Source of the DNA: Blastocystis hominis
Lineage: Eukaryota; Sar; Bigyra; Opalinata; Blastocystidae
Assembly: GCF_000151665.1 (NCBI RefSeq)
Contig: NW_013171865.1
Coordinates: 30,001-94,000, forward strand
Direction: 5' to 3'
Length of the DNA: 64,000 nucleotides
Shown here: positions 8,157 to 18,500 of the stretch, one piece after another
Position numbering within the stretch: the first letter of the stretch is position 1
Layout: every line of letters starts with the position of its first letter
Made by a program: the position numbers and the translations under genes
Notes under the pieces: generated by a model
What the model was told of the DNA's origin: nothing
What the model saw: only the letters and a program-made list of their open reading frames with translations
Databases searched by the model: none

Positions 8157-9430
8157 TTAGCCATTGAAACCCTGTGTAATGAACATATCCTTGATCGTGT
8201 TATAGGTATTTCGCAGATATTGCTCGATTCTTTGATCTACATTGACAGCAAACCGTTTGATCTTGCTTTTCATGTAGTCCAAATAATCAGGAGTTAGGTC
8301 CTTACTATTAGCTACTCGTATGAAGAAACTCATCAGTACGGCGTCATCATTTCGATCACGATAAGCCCTGAAGAGACGTGAGAATCCAAGGTCATTTGCA
8401 AATTGAGCGAAAACAGGATTGTTGAAATTGCGAGCAAGCAAACTTGAGAAAGCAATGAAATCTTCGCGAGTATCATCGCTTTCCCAACTTTCCTTGGTGT
8501 CATTAGAATCTTTACTTTCATACGCGTCAATCAAGGCTGCAGCTCGATTCACTTGATCGATTGCTTGAGGTGTGAAACTAGCATTTACACTTTCAGATTG
8601 ACGACCGTCCAGTACAATCACAGGTTGAATTTGTGGCTGATTCCGGAAATATTCATATGATTGCCAAATGGCATCCATTAAGTTCTGGATTCCTCTCATA
8701 TTCTGCTGATACAATTGTTGATATAATTGTTCCCGGGACAGCTGAGTATTAGCAAATTGATTACTCATTGTAGTAAGCAGCTGACCAGTTTGAGCATGTC
8801 CATCAACAACTGCATTACCAACATCTGTCAACAGGTTGTTAGTTTGAGTCTGTCCTTCAGCAAGTTGATTAACAATTGCACCCGTAGAATCTGTGATTAA
8901 CTTGGTTGTTAGAGCTTGTTATTGTTCAGATTGGTTGCCCAAAGCATTCGTATCATTCAATAATTGCTGCTTAGTTGCCTTTCCCTCTTCTGCAACAGTA
9001 TTACCAAGAGCTAGCAGATTCTGATTCGTAGTCTGCAATTCATTGGACACATTTTCAATCAGAGGTGTGAATCGATTGAATGATTCAACCAACCATTTGT
9101 TGATTTCATTATATGCTTTTGCCAACTCAGCAGATACAAATTGCTGAATGAAACTATTTCGCTCTAGCCATTGTTGCAAGAAATCGTTGTAGGGCTTTGT
9201 CATGAACTCTGTCATTTCATCGATTCGTATTTCACTTTGTTTTGGCACCGATGCTTGGATTTTAGCAATTGCAAAAGAATCGAGTTTGTTTTCAATGCCT
9301 TGAAGATGAGCTTCGACTGCTTCCATATATCTATTACTCTCCTCAATCACAGCGTTCTGTTGATTTACCAAGTCACCAGTATTTTGGATCAATGATTCAT
9401 TTCTTATCACAATGCATTGTTGCTACTTCA
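8157..9430 (-). pseudogene. Coiled-coil viral structural protein, broken by in-frame TAA
   Basis: Two open pieces, 9410-8919 and 8831-8157, lie in the same frame and are separated by TAA at 8919-8921 plus coding-like sequence (QALTTKLIT...). The product is Gln/Asn/Leu-rich with heptad-like repeats (QNTGDLVNQQ, QLLTTMSNQ), typical of long trimeric coiled coils such as tail or fibre shafts. Upstream, the piece joins the 10494-9502 gene only through a stop and a frameshift near 9410-9430, so it may once have been its C-terminal part. The C-terminal region (after about 8560) is globular and charged. Confidence 0.5.
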
Positions 9431-9501
9431 GCATATTTGGCACTTAACAACTTGATTCCTTGGTTTGTATTTGTCAATTTAGAATTATCGTTTGCCAACA
9501 A

Positions 9502-10494
9502 TTATATCATCATAGGGTAGTCATTCTTCTCATCTTGTAATATATTGATTCTTTCTGTTACATAAGCTATTGCTCCATAAATGTTACCAAGGTTCACCTG
9601 GATATCGAAGCTGTTCATCACAGTAATCACTTGATCCAACTTGTTGATAATGGACGACACATCCATCTGTTGTATGATCTCATTCGTTACATTCACAGGT
9701 TGTTGTTCGGGTTTGATCAACCATCGTCCACGTTCAACATAGCCTGCAGATACCAAATCATTGTATGTCTGACTACCTCGTTTCACTTTGTTTGTCTTTC
9801 CATAAACGTATATCGTACTATTATGGTCATTCCATAATAGATATGTTCGTTCTGGATCACCATATTCACCCACATCTTCTCTCAAGCCAGCAAAATCATT
9901 ATGAATCGTTGCATTCTGTTGAGCAAATGTGTTGATACTATCTCCCATTCGTTGAGCTGTATTCGATATGGTTTCAGCAGCATTCTTCATTTCATTGATG
10001 CTGACTCCAACATCACCAGTTATATTCACGATTTGTGCATCGCCAACCTGTGCTTTCCAGTATCGGATACGATAGGGTGATACTGGTTCATATCCAAATG
10101 GATTATCAAACACAGCTCGTTTCTCCATGTCAGACAACTTGTGATTCACAGACTGGACAACGATCTTGTTGAATTGTTTGTCAATTTTAGCATTGTAGAC
10201 CACGTTGTCCTCGAATGAATACAACAGCACGTTCTCATTATCAATTCGCTGCATTTGATATCCAAACATGTCCGAGACGGATACACGACGACGTTCAGCA
10301 GGTGAGAGATTCATGTACGAATCAAACAAGGTTCGCTTCTGTCGCCATTGTTCGCTCCTCATGCGTTGTTGATTGAATTCACTTTCAACGACTTTATCGA
10401 AATATCGATTCAACATTTTGTCCAACATGTTTCTCGATTTCACTTTGTGTGGTTTGAATCGAATGATTGGAATTGTAGCAACGTATTCATCCAT
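9502..10494 (-). CDS. Hypothetical viral structural protein with coiled-coil C-terminus
   Basis: Open frame of 330 residues whose ATG overlaps the end of the upstream gene by 8 bp. Residues 1-110 are basic and Arg-rich; a middle region (about 170-215) is Ala/Asn/Gln-rich and likely helical; then comes a short Trp/Tyr-rich block (ERTYLLWNDHNSTIYVYG). The TAA at 9502-9504 is followed in the same frame by more coding-like sequence, so the annotated end may be a nonsense mutation. No family recognised. Confidence 0.5.
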   Translation of the reverse strand: MDEYVATIPIIRFKPHKVKSRNMLDKMLNRYFDKVVESEFNQQRMRSEQWRQKRTLFDSYMNLSPAERRRVSVSDMFGYQMQRIDNENVLLYSFEDNVVYNAKIDKQFNKIVVQSVNHKLSDMEKRAVFDNPFGYEPVSPYRIRYWKAQVGDAQIVNITGDVGVSINEMKNAAETISNTAQRMGDSINTFAQQNATIHNDFAGLREDVGEYGDPERTYLLWNDHNSTIYVYGKTNKVKRGSQTYNDLVSAGYVERGRWLIKPEQQPVNVTNEIIQQMDVSSIINKLDQVITVMNSFDIQVNLGNIYGAIAYVTERINILQDEKNDYPMMI

Positions 10495-11197
10495 TCTTTA
10501 CTAAAGGGGTGTAACAAGATATCGTGAATGAGATGTAGACATTCGAATTCAAGGAGATCGGACGGTCATTCGCGTCTGTCAGTACCCAATCAATGTAGTC
10601 CAGGTTCGATTGTTCAATCACATCGATTGATAGGTTGTCCCAGGTGATCATGTTGTTCAGTCCCATCGATACATGAATCAGGTTATCGATCAGCGGACTC
10701 TTCAGACCGAATGTTTGAGCATTGATACTACTGTACACTCGGATCACACTCATGCCATTTGTGATGTCGTAGGGTTCACTCGCGACGGTAGTAGGTGTCA
10801 GGAAGCCTTCCAGTTTCAGAATATTCGCAATGTCGGATGCGCCACTCAGGTCAACCGATTGAGCATTCTCAGTGACCATGTATGCCTGGTTGTTATCATT
10901 GATCGCAATCGAGCCAGCGATGGCATTACATAGTTCGTCGATCGTGTAGTAGCCAGCACCAACATTGTAGGTCATTTCATATCCTTGGTTATTCATCACT
11001 TTCACCACATTCATAGCAAGGATGTTCCAGAGAAAAGCGGTATCGATCTTGCAAGTGATGGAAGTTATCTTGTGTACAAGATCACGAGGCATTATCACTG
11101 TATTGAACGTTTCATGGTATCGAGCATTGTTCTTGGGTATGATGGTGTTATGACTATTCACACTCACGTGATAGCTACGACTATAGCTTCGATTCAT
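10487..11197 (-). CDS. Putative vertex or minor capsid protein with the repeated viral module
   Basis: Intact 236-residue frame. It carries the module that recurs in the large gene upstream: G-[YA]-Y-[TD]-I-[DEs]-E-[LI] (here GAGYYTIDELCNAI), then D-[FL]-[TS]-x-A-x-[DE]-I-x-x-[IL]-L-x-[FL]-E-G (DLSGASDIANILKLEG), then D-I-T-x-G-[ML]-[SN]-x-I-x-[VL]-Y and a final beta segment. This suggests a single beta-sandwich domain. The arrangement next to other structural genes suggests a penton, vertex or fibre-anchor protein. The 17-bp overlap with the upstream frame supports co-translation from a compact viral unit. Confidence 0.5.
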   Translation of the reverse strand: MNRSYSRSYHVSVNSHNTIIPKNNARYHETFNTVIMPRDLVHKITSITCKIDTAFLWNILAMNVVKVMNNQGYEMTYNVGAGYYTIDELCNAIAGSIAINDNNQAYMVTENAQSVDLSGASDIANILKLEGFLTPTTVASEPYDITNGMSVIRVYSSINAQTFGLKSPLIDNLIHVSMGLNNMITWDNLSIDVIEQSNLDYIDWVLTDANDRPISLNSNVYISFTISCYTPLVKNG

Positions 11198-11519
11198 TTA
11201 CAACACTGAAGTGAATGCAAACCGTGATTGGCCATTTCACTTTGATGTACAGACCATTCTTGTCCATGAGATAGAATCGCCAATTGCGACTCTTGGGCAC
11301 CACGACATTCAGATAGGCGTTCTCCGTATACCGCTCATTCAATACAGTCAACGAAGACTGTTTGCGTTCTTGCATGTTGTTCACTCGGTCAAGGACAAGG
11401 CAGGTACCAGACAATTCTCCCTTCATCAATATCCGATCGATTACCATGTCGCTTTTGATGAAATTGTTACTAGTAAACTCGTGTTCGAATGTCTTATCGA
11501 TGTTGAATACTAGATTCAT
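11181..11519 (-). CDS. Small viral protein, 112 residues
   Basis: Intact frame whose ATG lies in an ATGA overlap with the stop of the upstream gene, and whose end overlaps the next gene by 17 bp. The product is beta-rich with a WRFYLMDKNGLYIKVKWPI segment near the C-terminus, resembling the last strands of the modules in its neighbours. It may be a short member of the same family. Function unknown. Confidence 0.45.
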   Translation of the reverse strand: MNLVFNIDKTFEHEFTSNNFIKSDMVIDRILMKGELSGTCLVLDRVNNMQERKQSSLTVLNERYTENAYLNVVVPKSRNWRFYLMDKNGLYIKVKWPITVCIHFSVVNESKL

Positions 11520-14500
11520 TTATTGACTATGACGGTGAATCCGATCAACAGATAGATGATCCCTATGAATGAGAGTGGTTCATTATTCTCGTCTTTCAAC
11601 TCATATTCGATTCGGTCCAACAACTCGGAACACAGAATCAACATGCGGTTCTTGTAGAAGTAGTTCTTGTATACACTGTCCATCGGGACATTCGTAAGCA
11701 ATGGAGTGGTCTTGCTCTTCACGATGTTGCAATACAGCTGTATGTTCGATAGACCATTCGTAATATCGACAGGATACTCGGCAACCATCGGACCATAGTT
11801 GACATAATATGCTCCATCGTCGAAAGGAATACTCCATGTATGCGATTGCGATCCCGAACCAGGTATGATTGTGCCAAGGTTTTCATTCAACGGGAACATA
11901 TAGTCAGCGTGAATATAGTAGCCATCTGCTTCGGGTATCCACTGTATGTCCAGTGCAGCCGAGTCAAAACACTGGTTTATGTTCTACACCAAATCAGCTT
12001 GGCTTACACGCGATGGAATGGACCATGTGTGACTCACCGTATCTGCTGTGTACGTGATATCAGTATCGGCAACACTATCATCCAGTGTCATCATTCCGTA
12101 CGGGAAGCGAATCGTTGTGTTAGCCGTGTACGACTGAGATTGTTTCTAGTCAACGAAAATAGCCAATGATGGAGGGTAAAGATCGACAGATGCAACGCGT
12201 GTCGGCTGTTTGAACGTCATGGTCATTTCATAATTCGTGTACGTGTGGCCACTGATCATGTTCGTCGCCGTCAGTCCAACAATGTTCGCCTTCGCAAACG
12301 CGTACGGCGTTGTTATCTCGGGCATCCTGATGTAGTAATCGCGATGAAAAGTGAATTCGAGTCTACGAGTTATACCTGGAATCAATAGCAAGTAGGGGGT
12401 CATTGGACACCACTACCATCGAAGGATGTTCATTACTTAGATGTGCTAAGACTATAAGACCTCCATTCTCCACTCGATCAAAGATTCGATATCCATCGAT
12501 TGCATTGAAGTCATTACCAATCATTTGTGCTATTGCCAATGCGCTGTATAATCCTCACTCGATTGTCACACTCGACGTTTCATCGAATCTAGCGAGACCA
12601 ACAACGATATGCGATGTGTCAATCTAGACACTATAGTTGTATACACTGTCCTTGGAATACAATGGTCCAAATGATCCACCTCGTTTATCCTCGTTAATCG
12701 TCATAGGCACGTTCATGTTCTCGAATTCAAGTTCGAACACTAAGTCGGGTGCGTAATCCTTCGCTGTCCACGTTACTCTATCGTCTGCTTTGCCACCAAT
12801 CCATGCAATCGCTTCCTGGTGCGATGATGTGATATTTCGTGCCTGTTGGTACTTCGCATTCAACTGTGATAAGCACGAGTTCCTGAGCGTTTCCAATGAC
12901 ATCAGTGTTTCCGTGTCTTCCGTTACGTAGAATGTGTCAGAATCGAGCAATGAACCATCATCATTCGTCATCGTGTACGTCACTTGTGGCTTCAGTATGA
13001 AGAAGGATGTAGTCGTTCGCAATTGCCAGTCATACTCTACAAAAAATCCCGCGTCGAGATATGCATACCCGCCAAGACCTAGATCATTCGTCATATAGGG
13101 CAATGAATCACTGTTCACAGGATCGAATTGAGTCTCCATGGGACGCTCAATGCACATTTTGCGAGCCGATTGTATCAATTTGAACCATGGAGTCCAACCA
13201 AAACCATTGATCGTCGTGTCAACGCTGGATCGATTGAAATACCATCCGTCTGCTTGGACATTGAAGCGAACATGATCATCCTCGATTGTCATGGATATGA
13301 GTGGAAGCACTTTCACCATCTCAGTACCGACAGCCTCGATGAACTCGCTGAACGTGTAGTAACCGACAGGTAATGTCAACATGTGCGATTCCCTGCTGTC
13401 AGTAACAACCACGTGATTACACGAGGAAGACAGGTAGTACCGTTTCGGATTATCCACTCCTTTCACCAAGATGTCCGATTCGAATCCGAGGATCGACCTG
13501 ATCTCTGGTGCCTTCGTGAAATCAATCATGTAGAAGTGATCTACCGTGATGTGGAACGCATTCTCACCGCTATACACCAATTCGAACAGGGCATCACTTG
13601 CATTCAGCTTTGCAATGATCATCTCGATGTCGTATGCACCGCGTGGTATCGCGATCTCTTGAATCGTAGCGCCAGCATTGATTAGCACCACTTGGTCAGA
13701 CGGCACGTTGTGTAACACGAAGTCCGTATACAACGACACAGACGAGATGTAGCACTGGTCGAACAAGAGAGGATTATCCAGCTTCACTTCCTTCTTCGTA
13801 GTATTACCGAACACTTCAATCATGGAGAACTGGTTTGCAGAGACAATCGATGAAGGCACTTCATCATACACGTCCTCAATCGTCAACTGGAGTTCGAATT
13901 CGCCGTTCAATCGCATCATCTTACCATCCATATCGCGGAACACGAACATCAATTGATCAAACCAAGTGATCATTGGAATGCGCACGTCTTCCATAGTTCG
14001 CACGTAGTCAGCCGTTGGATCGTCAATGATCATCGTGGTGAACAGGTTGTTGTTCTGGTTGGCAATCTTCAGGTCCGATGATCGCACGATCGTCGAGTAG
14101 ACCTGGATCACTTGGCGATTTCGCGTGATATCAATCACGTTCGATCCACTGAACGAAGCAGGTAGAATGACCGTTCGTCCTTCGAAGCCGAGGATTTCAC
14201 GAATGTCAGGTGCATCCGTGAAGTCAATGGTGTGTGGGGACTGAATCCAGATACAACCGAACGACGAGGCATTCGTCGATATGGAAAATGTGGTATCAGT
14301 CATGGTATTGAGCAAGGCAATGATCTCACTGATCGTGTATTAACCAGCAGGGATCGTCACAGTCTCATTATTGCTGTTAGTAATCACATTCGTCGTGTCA
14401 ACACTGTTGAAGAGAGCTTCATCAGGATGAAACAGGAGAGTCATGGAAGTGATGTAGGGGTTCTTGTACTTGTACGGATTAACCCATGTAAATGAGCCGT

Positions 14501-14537
14501 TGGTAGGTGAGCCTTGAATAAGCATGGAGTAGTGCAT
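11516..14537 (-). pseudogene. Large multi-module viral structural protein with many stops
   Basis: Starting from ATG 14537, one reading frame can be followed for about 3 kb, interrupted by TAA 14340-14342, TAG 12624-12626, TGA 12555-12557, a frameshift near 12400, TAG 12146-12148 and TAG 11984-11986. Sequence on both sides of each stop is coherent; for example TAA 14340 falls inside the motif G-Y-Y-T-[IF]-S-E. The longest open piece is 12624-14315 (563 codons). The module G-[YA]-Y-x-[IF]-x-E-[IF] ... D-F-T-x-A-P-[DE]-I-R-x-I-L-G-F-E occurs at least twice in it, and partial copies follow in the 12146-12403 and 11516-11899 pieces. The intact protein would be near 1000 residues, probably a multi-domain vertex or fibre protein. 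Confidence 0.6.
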
Positions 14538-14814
14538 GGTCTTTCTTCACTATAGACAGTAGGGAAGAAAAAATAGTCGCGCAAAATGCGTCGTCGATTT
14601 TAAGCTAAGGTTAATTTTTCCACCCTTATTTCTTATGAAGACCAAAAAAGTGATGATGTTCCAGACCAGCCACGGCATGCGATGGAAGACGGGGTCTGAA
14701 GGGCGACTTTGAAGGGTTGGCGTGCAGTTAACGGTGCTTGATGGCCATCTTTGGCCGAAAATGACCGAAAAAGGCGGCCAGAAATTTCCGCACTTTATGC
14801 GTTAATTACTAACA
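14538..14814. other. Spacer between viral genes and right direct repeat
   Basis: No supported gene. It holds a purine-rich run near 14565-14575, a small GGCC-ATCTTT-GGCC hairpin near 14742-14755 and otherwise mixed sequence. I saw no convincing inverted match to the left side (1257-1448), so terminal inverted repeats of the viral element are not demonstrated. Confidence 0.4.
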
Positions 14815-15166
14815 ACTATGGTTCTTTGTGTATCTCGTCTGAGGAATATCATGGTTCAGAGAGCCTTAGGAAGGAAGGAAGGATGATTCGATTCTGAACA
14901 CAGAGTAGAAGGAATGATTGTGAGAAAAACCCAGACTTCGCGTATTGGTTGTGGGAAGATCTATTGGTGAGGATGGTGAGCTGGTCGGTTGTTAGGAACT
15001 AGCAAGATTTTTGCAAAGGACTTACTATGAACGGCTCACTCTATATGGTATATGGCATAAAGGGATAGCAAGCAGACCCCGCATGTCAGCTACTGGGAAG
15101 AAGTCAAAGGCCGTAAGGTAGTGATATACTAGGCAGTGAACAACCCGCTCATGATCTCCTGCAAAT
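14815..15166 (+). repeat. Direct repeat flanking the viral block, right copy (decayed)
   Basis: Same orientation as 896-1243 and recognisably homologous across its length, but with frame-breaking indels and stops, and without the TGTTTGTT signal that follows the left copy. It starts abruptly after the spacer at 14538-14814. Downstream the sequence turns AT-rich. Confidence 0.7.
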
Positions 15167-15455
15167 CAAAACTTAGTTTAATAGCAAATCACAGGTGAGT
15201 GAGATAATTAAATGATCTTTCCTCTTTTATTATCGCTCTTTTACCCATAGATTGTTGAATGGAATGATTTGTACATTGTAATAGCGATCGAATACGAAGG
15301 TGTTGTAGACATCTCCTAATGTATTGCTTTTTAATATTTGCACATTATGTTGTGTAGTATACCCATGTCTTAAAAGTATATCATTATGGAATAGTGAAAT
15401 ATAAAAAATACAAAACACTTGAATATATATCTATTGCTTTTTCATATCCGAATTA

Positions 15456-15476
15456 TCAGTCATCATCACAGCAACC

Positions 15477-15516
<40 letters not shown>

Positions 15517-18500
15517 ATCACTATCAATAGCGCTAGTGAATATAATAACGAATAAAATATCACCAGCAGTATAAAATACTTTTTTCCTCCTAAAAGTAAG
15601 CAAGCACCACTGCAGGCACATAGTATAAAATTGATACATAACATACTCAGCATCGTATTGTCAGATAAGCAGTCAGAACAAATTATTACAAAAATAATCA
15701 GAACTACTCCAAATAAAAATATAGAAATGAATCGTATTATTTCATTCTCAATGGACCCCATTATCAGCTCTACTACTATGCAAAGCATATAAACAATCCC
15801 AGCGCACAATGCTCCATTACTGACATCAGCTTCACAAAGAGACATAAAAAAGTTGGTGATAAAAACTATGAATGAGCTGACAGCAAATACTATCAAGTAT
15901 TTTGAAAAGAATGATCTATTTCCTCCAAGCAACCAGCATAATAGATAGCAACTGAATATTACAGTTCCAATACCAGAAAAAAGAGCACACGGATTGTTTA
16001 GACCGCATTCTGTAAATATGAATAAGAAAATAATAATAATGAATCCAATAGCAATAACTGAAACAAATCGCATATAATAGATTTCAAACGCTGCCATAAT
16101 CAAATCAATCACTGCACATATGACCAAAATAAGACTGAATAGAGCAGGGACAATATCTACTTCTTCGACAGTTGTAGACAAAATCATATATGTGAAGAAG
16201 AATAAAATCATTCCAATCAAAAATACCAAATAGTATTTTGTGTTTGAAATAGTTAAAGAGGATATTAGAAAACTCACCAAAACACAACAAATAAAGATCA
16301 AACCAGAACTTGATAGCAATTTATGCATGTTTTCTTCATTGCAACCAGTAATAAAGGATACAATGATAATTAGAAGCAAACCAGAAGTAAATACTGAAAC
16401 GTATTTTAAAGCGGGTATACTAAAGCTTCCTATTGCTGTGTTAATTATTATGCAACTGACTACTATCACCACCCCACATTTTAGTACAATTGTTGTGCTC
16501 CCATCACATTCTATTACAATCAGATTAACTACAAATATTAGCAATAATCCAACAAGAGATATTATTACATATTTAAAATACGAATGTTGAACTGGATGCA
16601 GAAGCAAACTAATAGTGATACACGAAACAATGATTATCATTGCACTTAGTATTAGCGGAATCACTCTATCTTTGTTACAACCAGCAATCAATGACAGTAT
16701 GAGAATTAGCAATATTCCGGTAGCAAAGACAATGACATATTTCATAAGAGCTACTTTTTTAAAAATCAATACCAAACTAATAATGGTGCACAGAGACAAT
16801 ATGTATACTATGCTAGAATAAATTATACTCTTTTTCAATCCACAACAATGAACTAATAAGAATATTATGTAAATTAGGAATAATCCAATCGCAAATATAC
16901 CAGCATTTGTATTATAATAAAGACAAGTAGCAATGATCACCAATCCGGTTGGCACAAACCCGGCAAGAACGTTGAAACAAAACGCTAGAATAATGACAAA
17001 TATAACTGAAGCAATAATCCCAGCATATAAATGAATAAAGAAACAGCACATTACTATAAATAAACCAGAAGCAGTTAATCCTGCATATTTATGAATATAG
17101 AAACAAATAGCAGTAAAATATATTCCAGAAATGATAGCACCAACATAAACATTGAAGAATATAAAGCAAGCAGCAGAAGATAATAGCATTATTGCCAAAA
17201 TCAATACCATATACAGAATGTAATGTAGTAACTTAATTCCCTTCTTCCACGCTCCATCAAAAATCGCTTTTCCACCTCCATAGAGTCTACCATGGCCTTC
17301 CCTTTTCCCATTCATAAAACTACCCTTGTATAATAGTGTTTCTCCGTCAATATCATATTCCTCACCTTCTCCTTGGCGCTTATAGTTTGACTGTAATAAA
17401 TTAATGTATCCTCCGACATAGATCTTTTTCCCATCTTTATATTCAGTCATCATTCCATCGCTAAACAATTTCAACAACTCTATTTCTCTATCTTCTCTCC
17501 ATCGACTCACGCGAATGATTTGATCCTCTCGGAATTGATAGGAAAGACCGTCATATCTCCCATTGGCATCGATTTGACAAATGCGAACAATGATATTCTG
17601 ATTGTCTCGCTCCTCCCAGAAATGCTTTTTGTTCTTCATTGGGGTTAGTTTGTTTCCTTTTTTATAAAATCCCTGATACATTTTCTTGCCACTTGTATCG
17701 TATTCTACACTTTTACCTTCACGAAGTCCATCTTTATATCCACCTTCGTACCACACTTTATTAGGTTCATCATAGAATTTGCATCTTCCACTCAACGAAA
17801 TCTCGATTCCGTCATGCCATTCACTCACTCTAGTCATTGTTCCATTCTCATAAAAGTAGCAAATACCTTCATATCGACCATATATGTCTTTCTTACAAAT
17901 ACTCTTCAAATGACCATTTTCATCATATTCTTTCCAATATCCAGACATTTCATATAAACGAATCATATTCAATAGTTTGCCATTTTCATAGTAACCTTCC
18001 ATCCATTGAGTTTGAACTACATTATATACCTTGTAATATCCATTATAAGAAATCTTTCTACGTCCTTCTTCCCAACGACATATTCCTTGTAATATTCCGT
18101 TTTCGAAATTATAACATATCCCATTATAGTTTCCTTTATTATCTATTTCACAAATATGAATTAGATTACCATTATTGTCATATTCTTTCCAATATCCAGT
18201 CATTTCAGCCATTGGAGAAAAATGGAGTATTCTTCCTTCTTTATAGAATCCATCAATCCATTTACTATGAGGTTCATCAAACAGCTTAAAATAGCCAATA
18301 AATGGATATTCCTTACCTTCCTGCCATTCACTCACTCTAGTCATTGTTCCATTCTCATAAAAGTAGCAAATACCTTCATATCGACCATATATGTCTTTCT
18401 TACAAATACTCTTCAAATGACCATTTTCATCATATTCTTTCCAATATCCAGACATTTCATATAAACGAATCATATTCAATAGTTTGCCATTTTCATAGTA

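Larger units (their letters stand above)
1449..14537. mobile_element. Endogenous Polinton-like virus, structural gene block, partly decayed
   Basis: About 13 kb without the short introns or exact TGTTTGTT signals of the host genes, with genes on both strands and start/stop overlaps typical of viruses (ATGA at 11516-11519; 8 and 17 bp overlaps at 10487-10494 and 11181-11197). Three hallmark functions of the Polinton/Polinton-like/virophage group are present: a Walker-type genome-packaging ATPase (5329), an adenovirus-type cysteine protease (6714) and a capsid candidate (3367). The large minus-strand genes at 8.2-14.5 kb encode beta-rich, coiled-coil and repeated-domain proteins expected of vertex, fibre or minor capsid parts. 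No PolB, integrase, primase or helicase frame is seen. Several genes carry stops or frameshifts, so this looks like an endogenised remnant. I found no clear terminal inverted repeat; boundaries are gene-based. Confidence 0.8.

Noticed and set aside
11984-14342. An alternative genetic code explaining the viral in-frame stops
   Set aside because: All three stop codons occur as interruptions, while host genes and intact viral genes end with the same codons.
1257-14814. Terminal inverted repeats for the viral element
   Set aside because: Only short, weak matches (for example GCCTTTT-type) were seen between the two ends; not enough to call.
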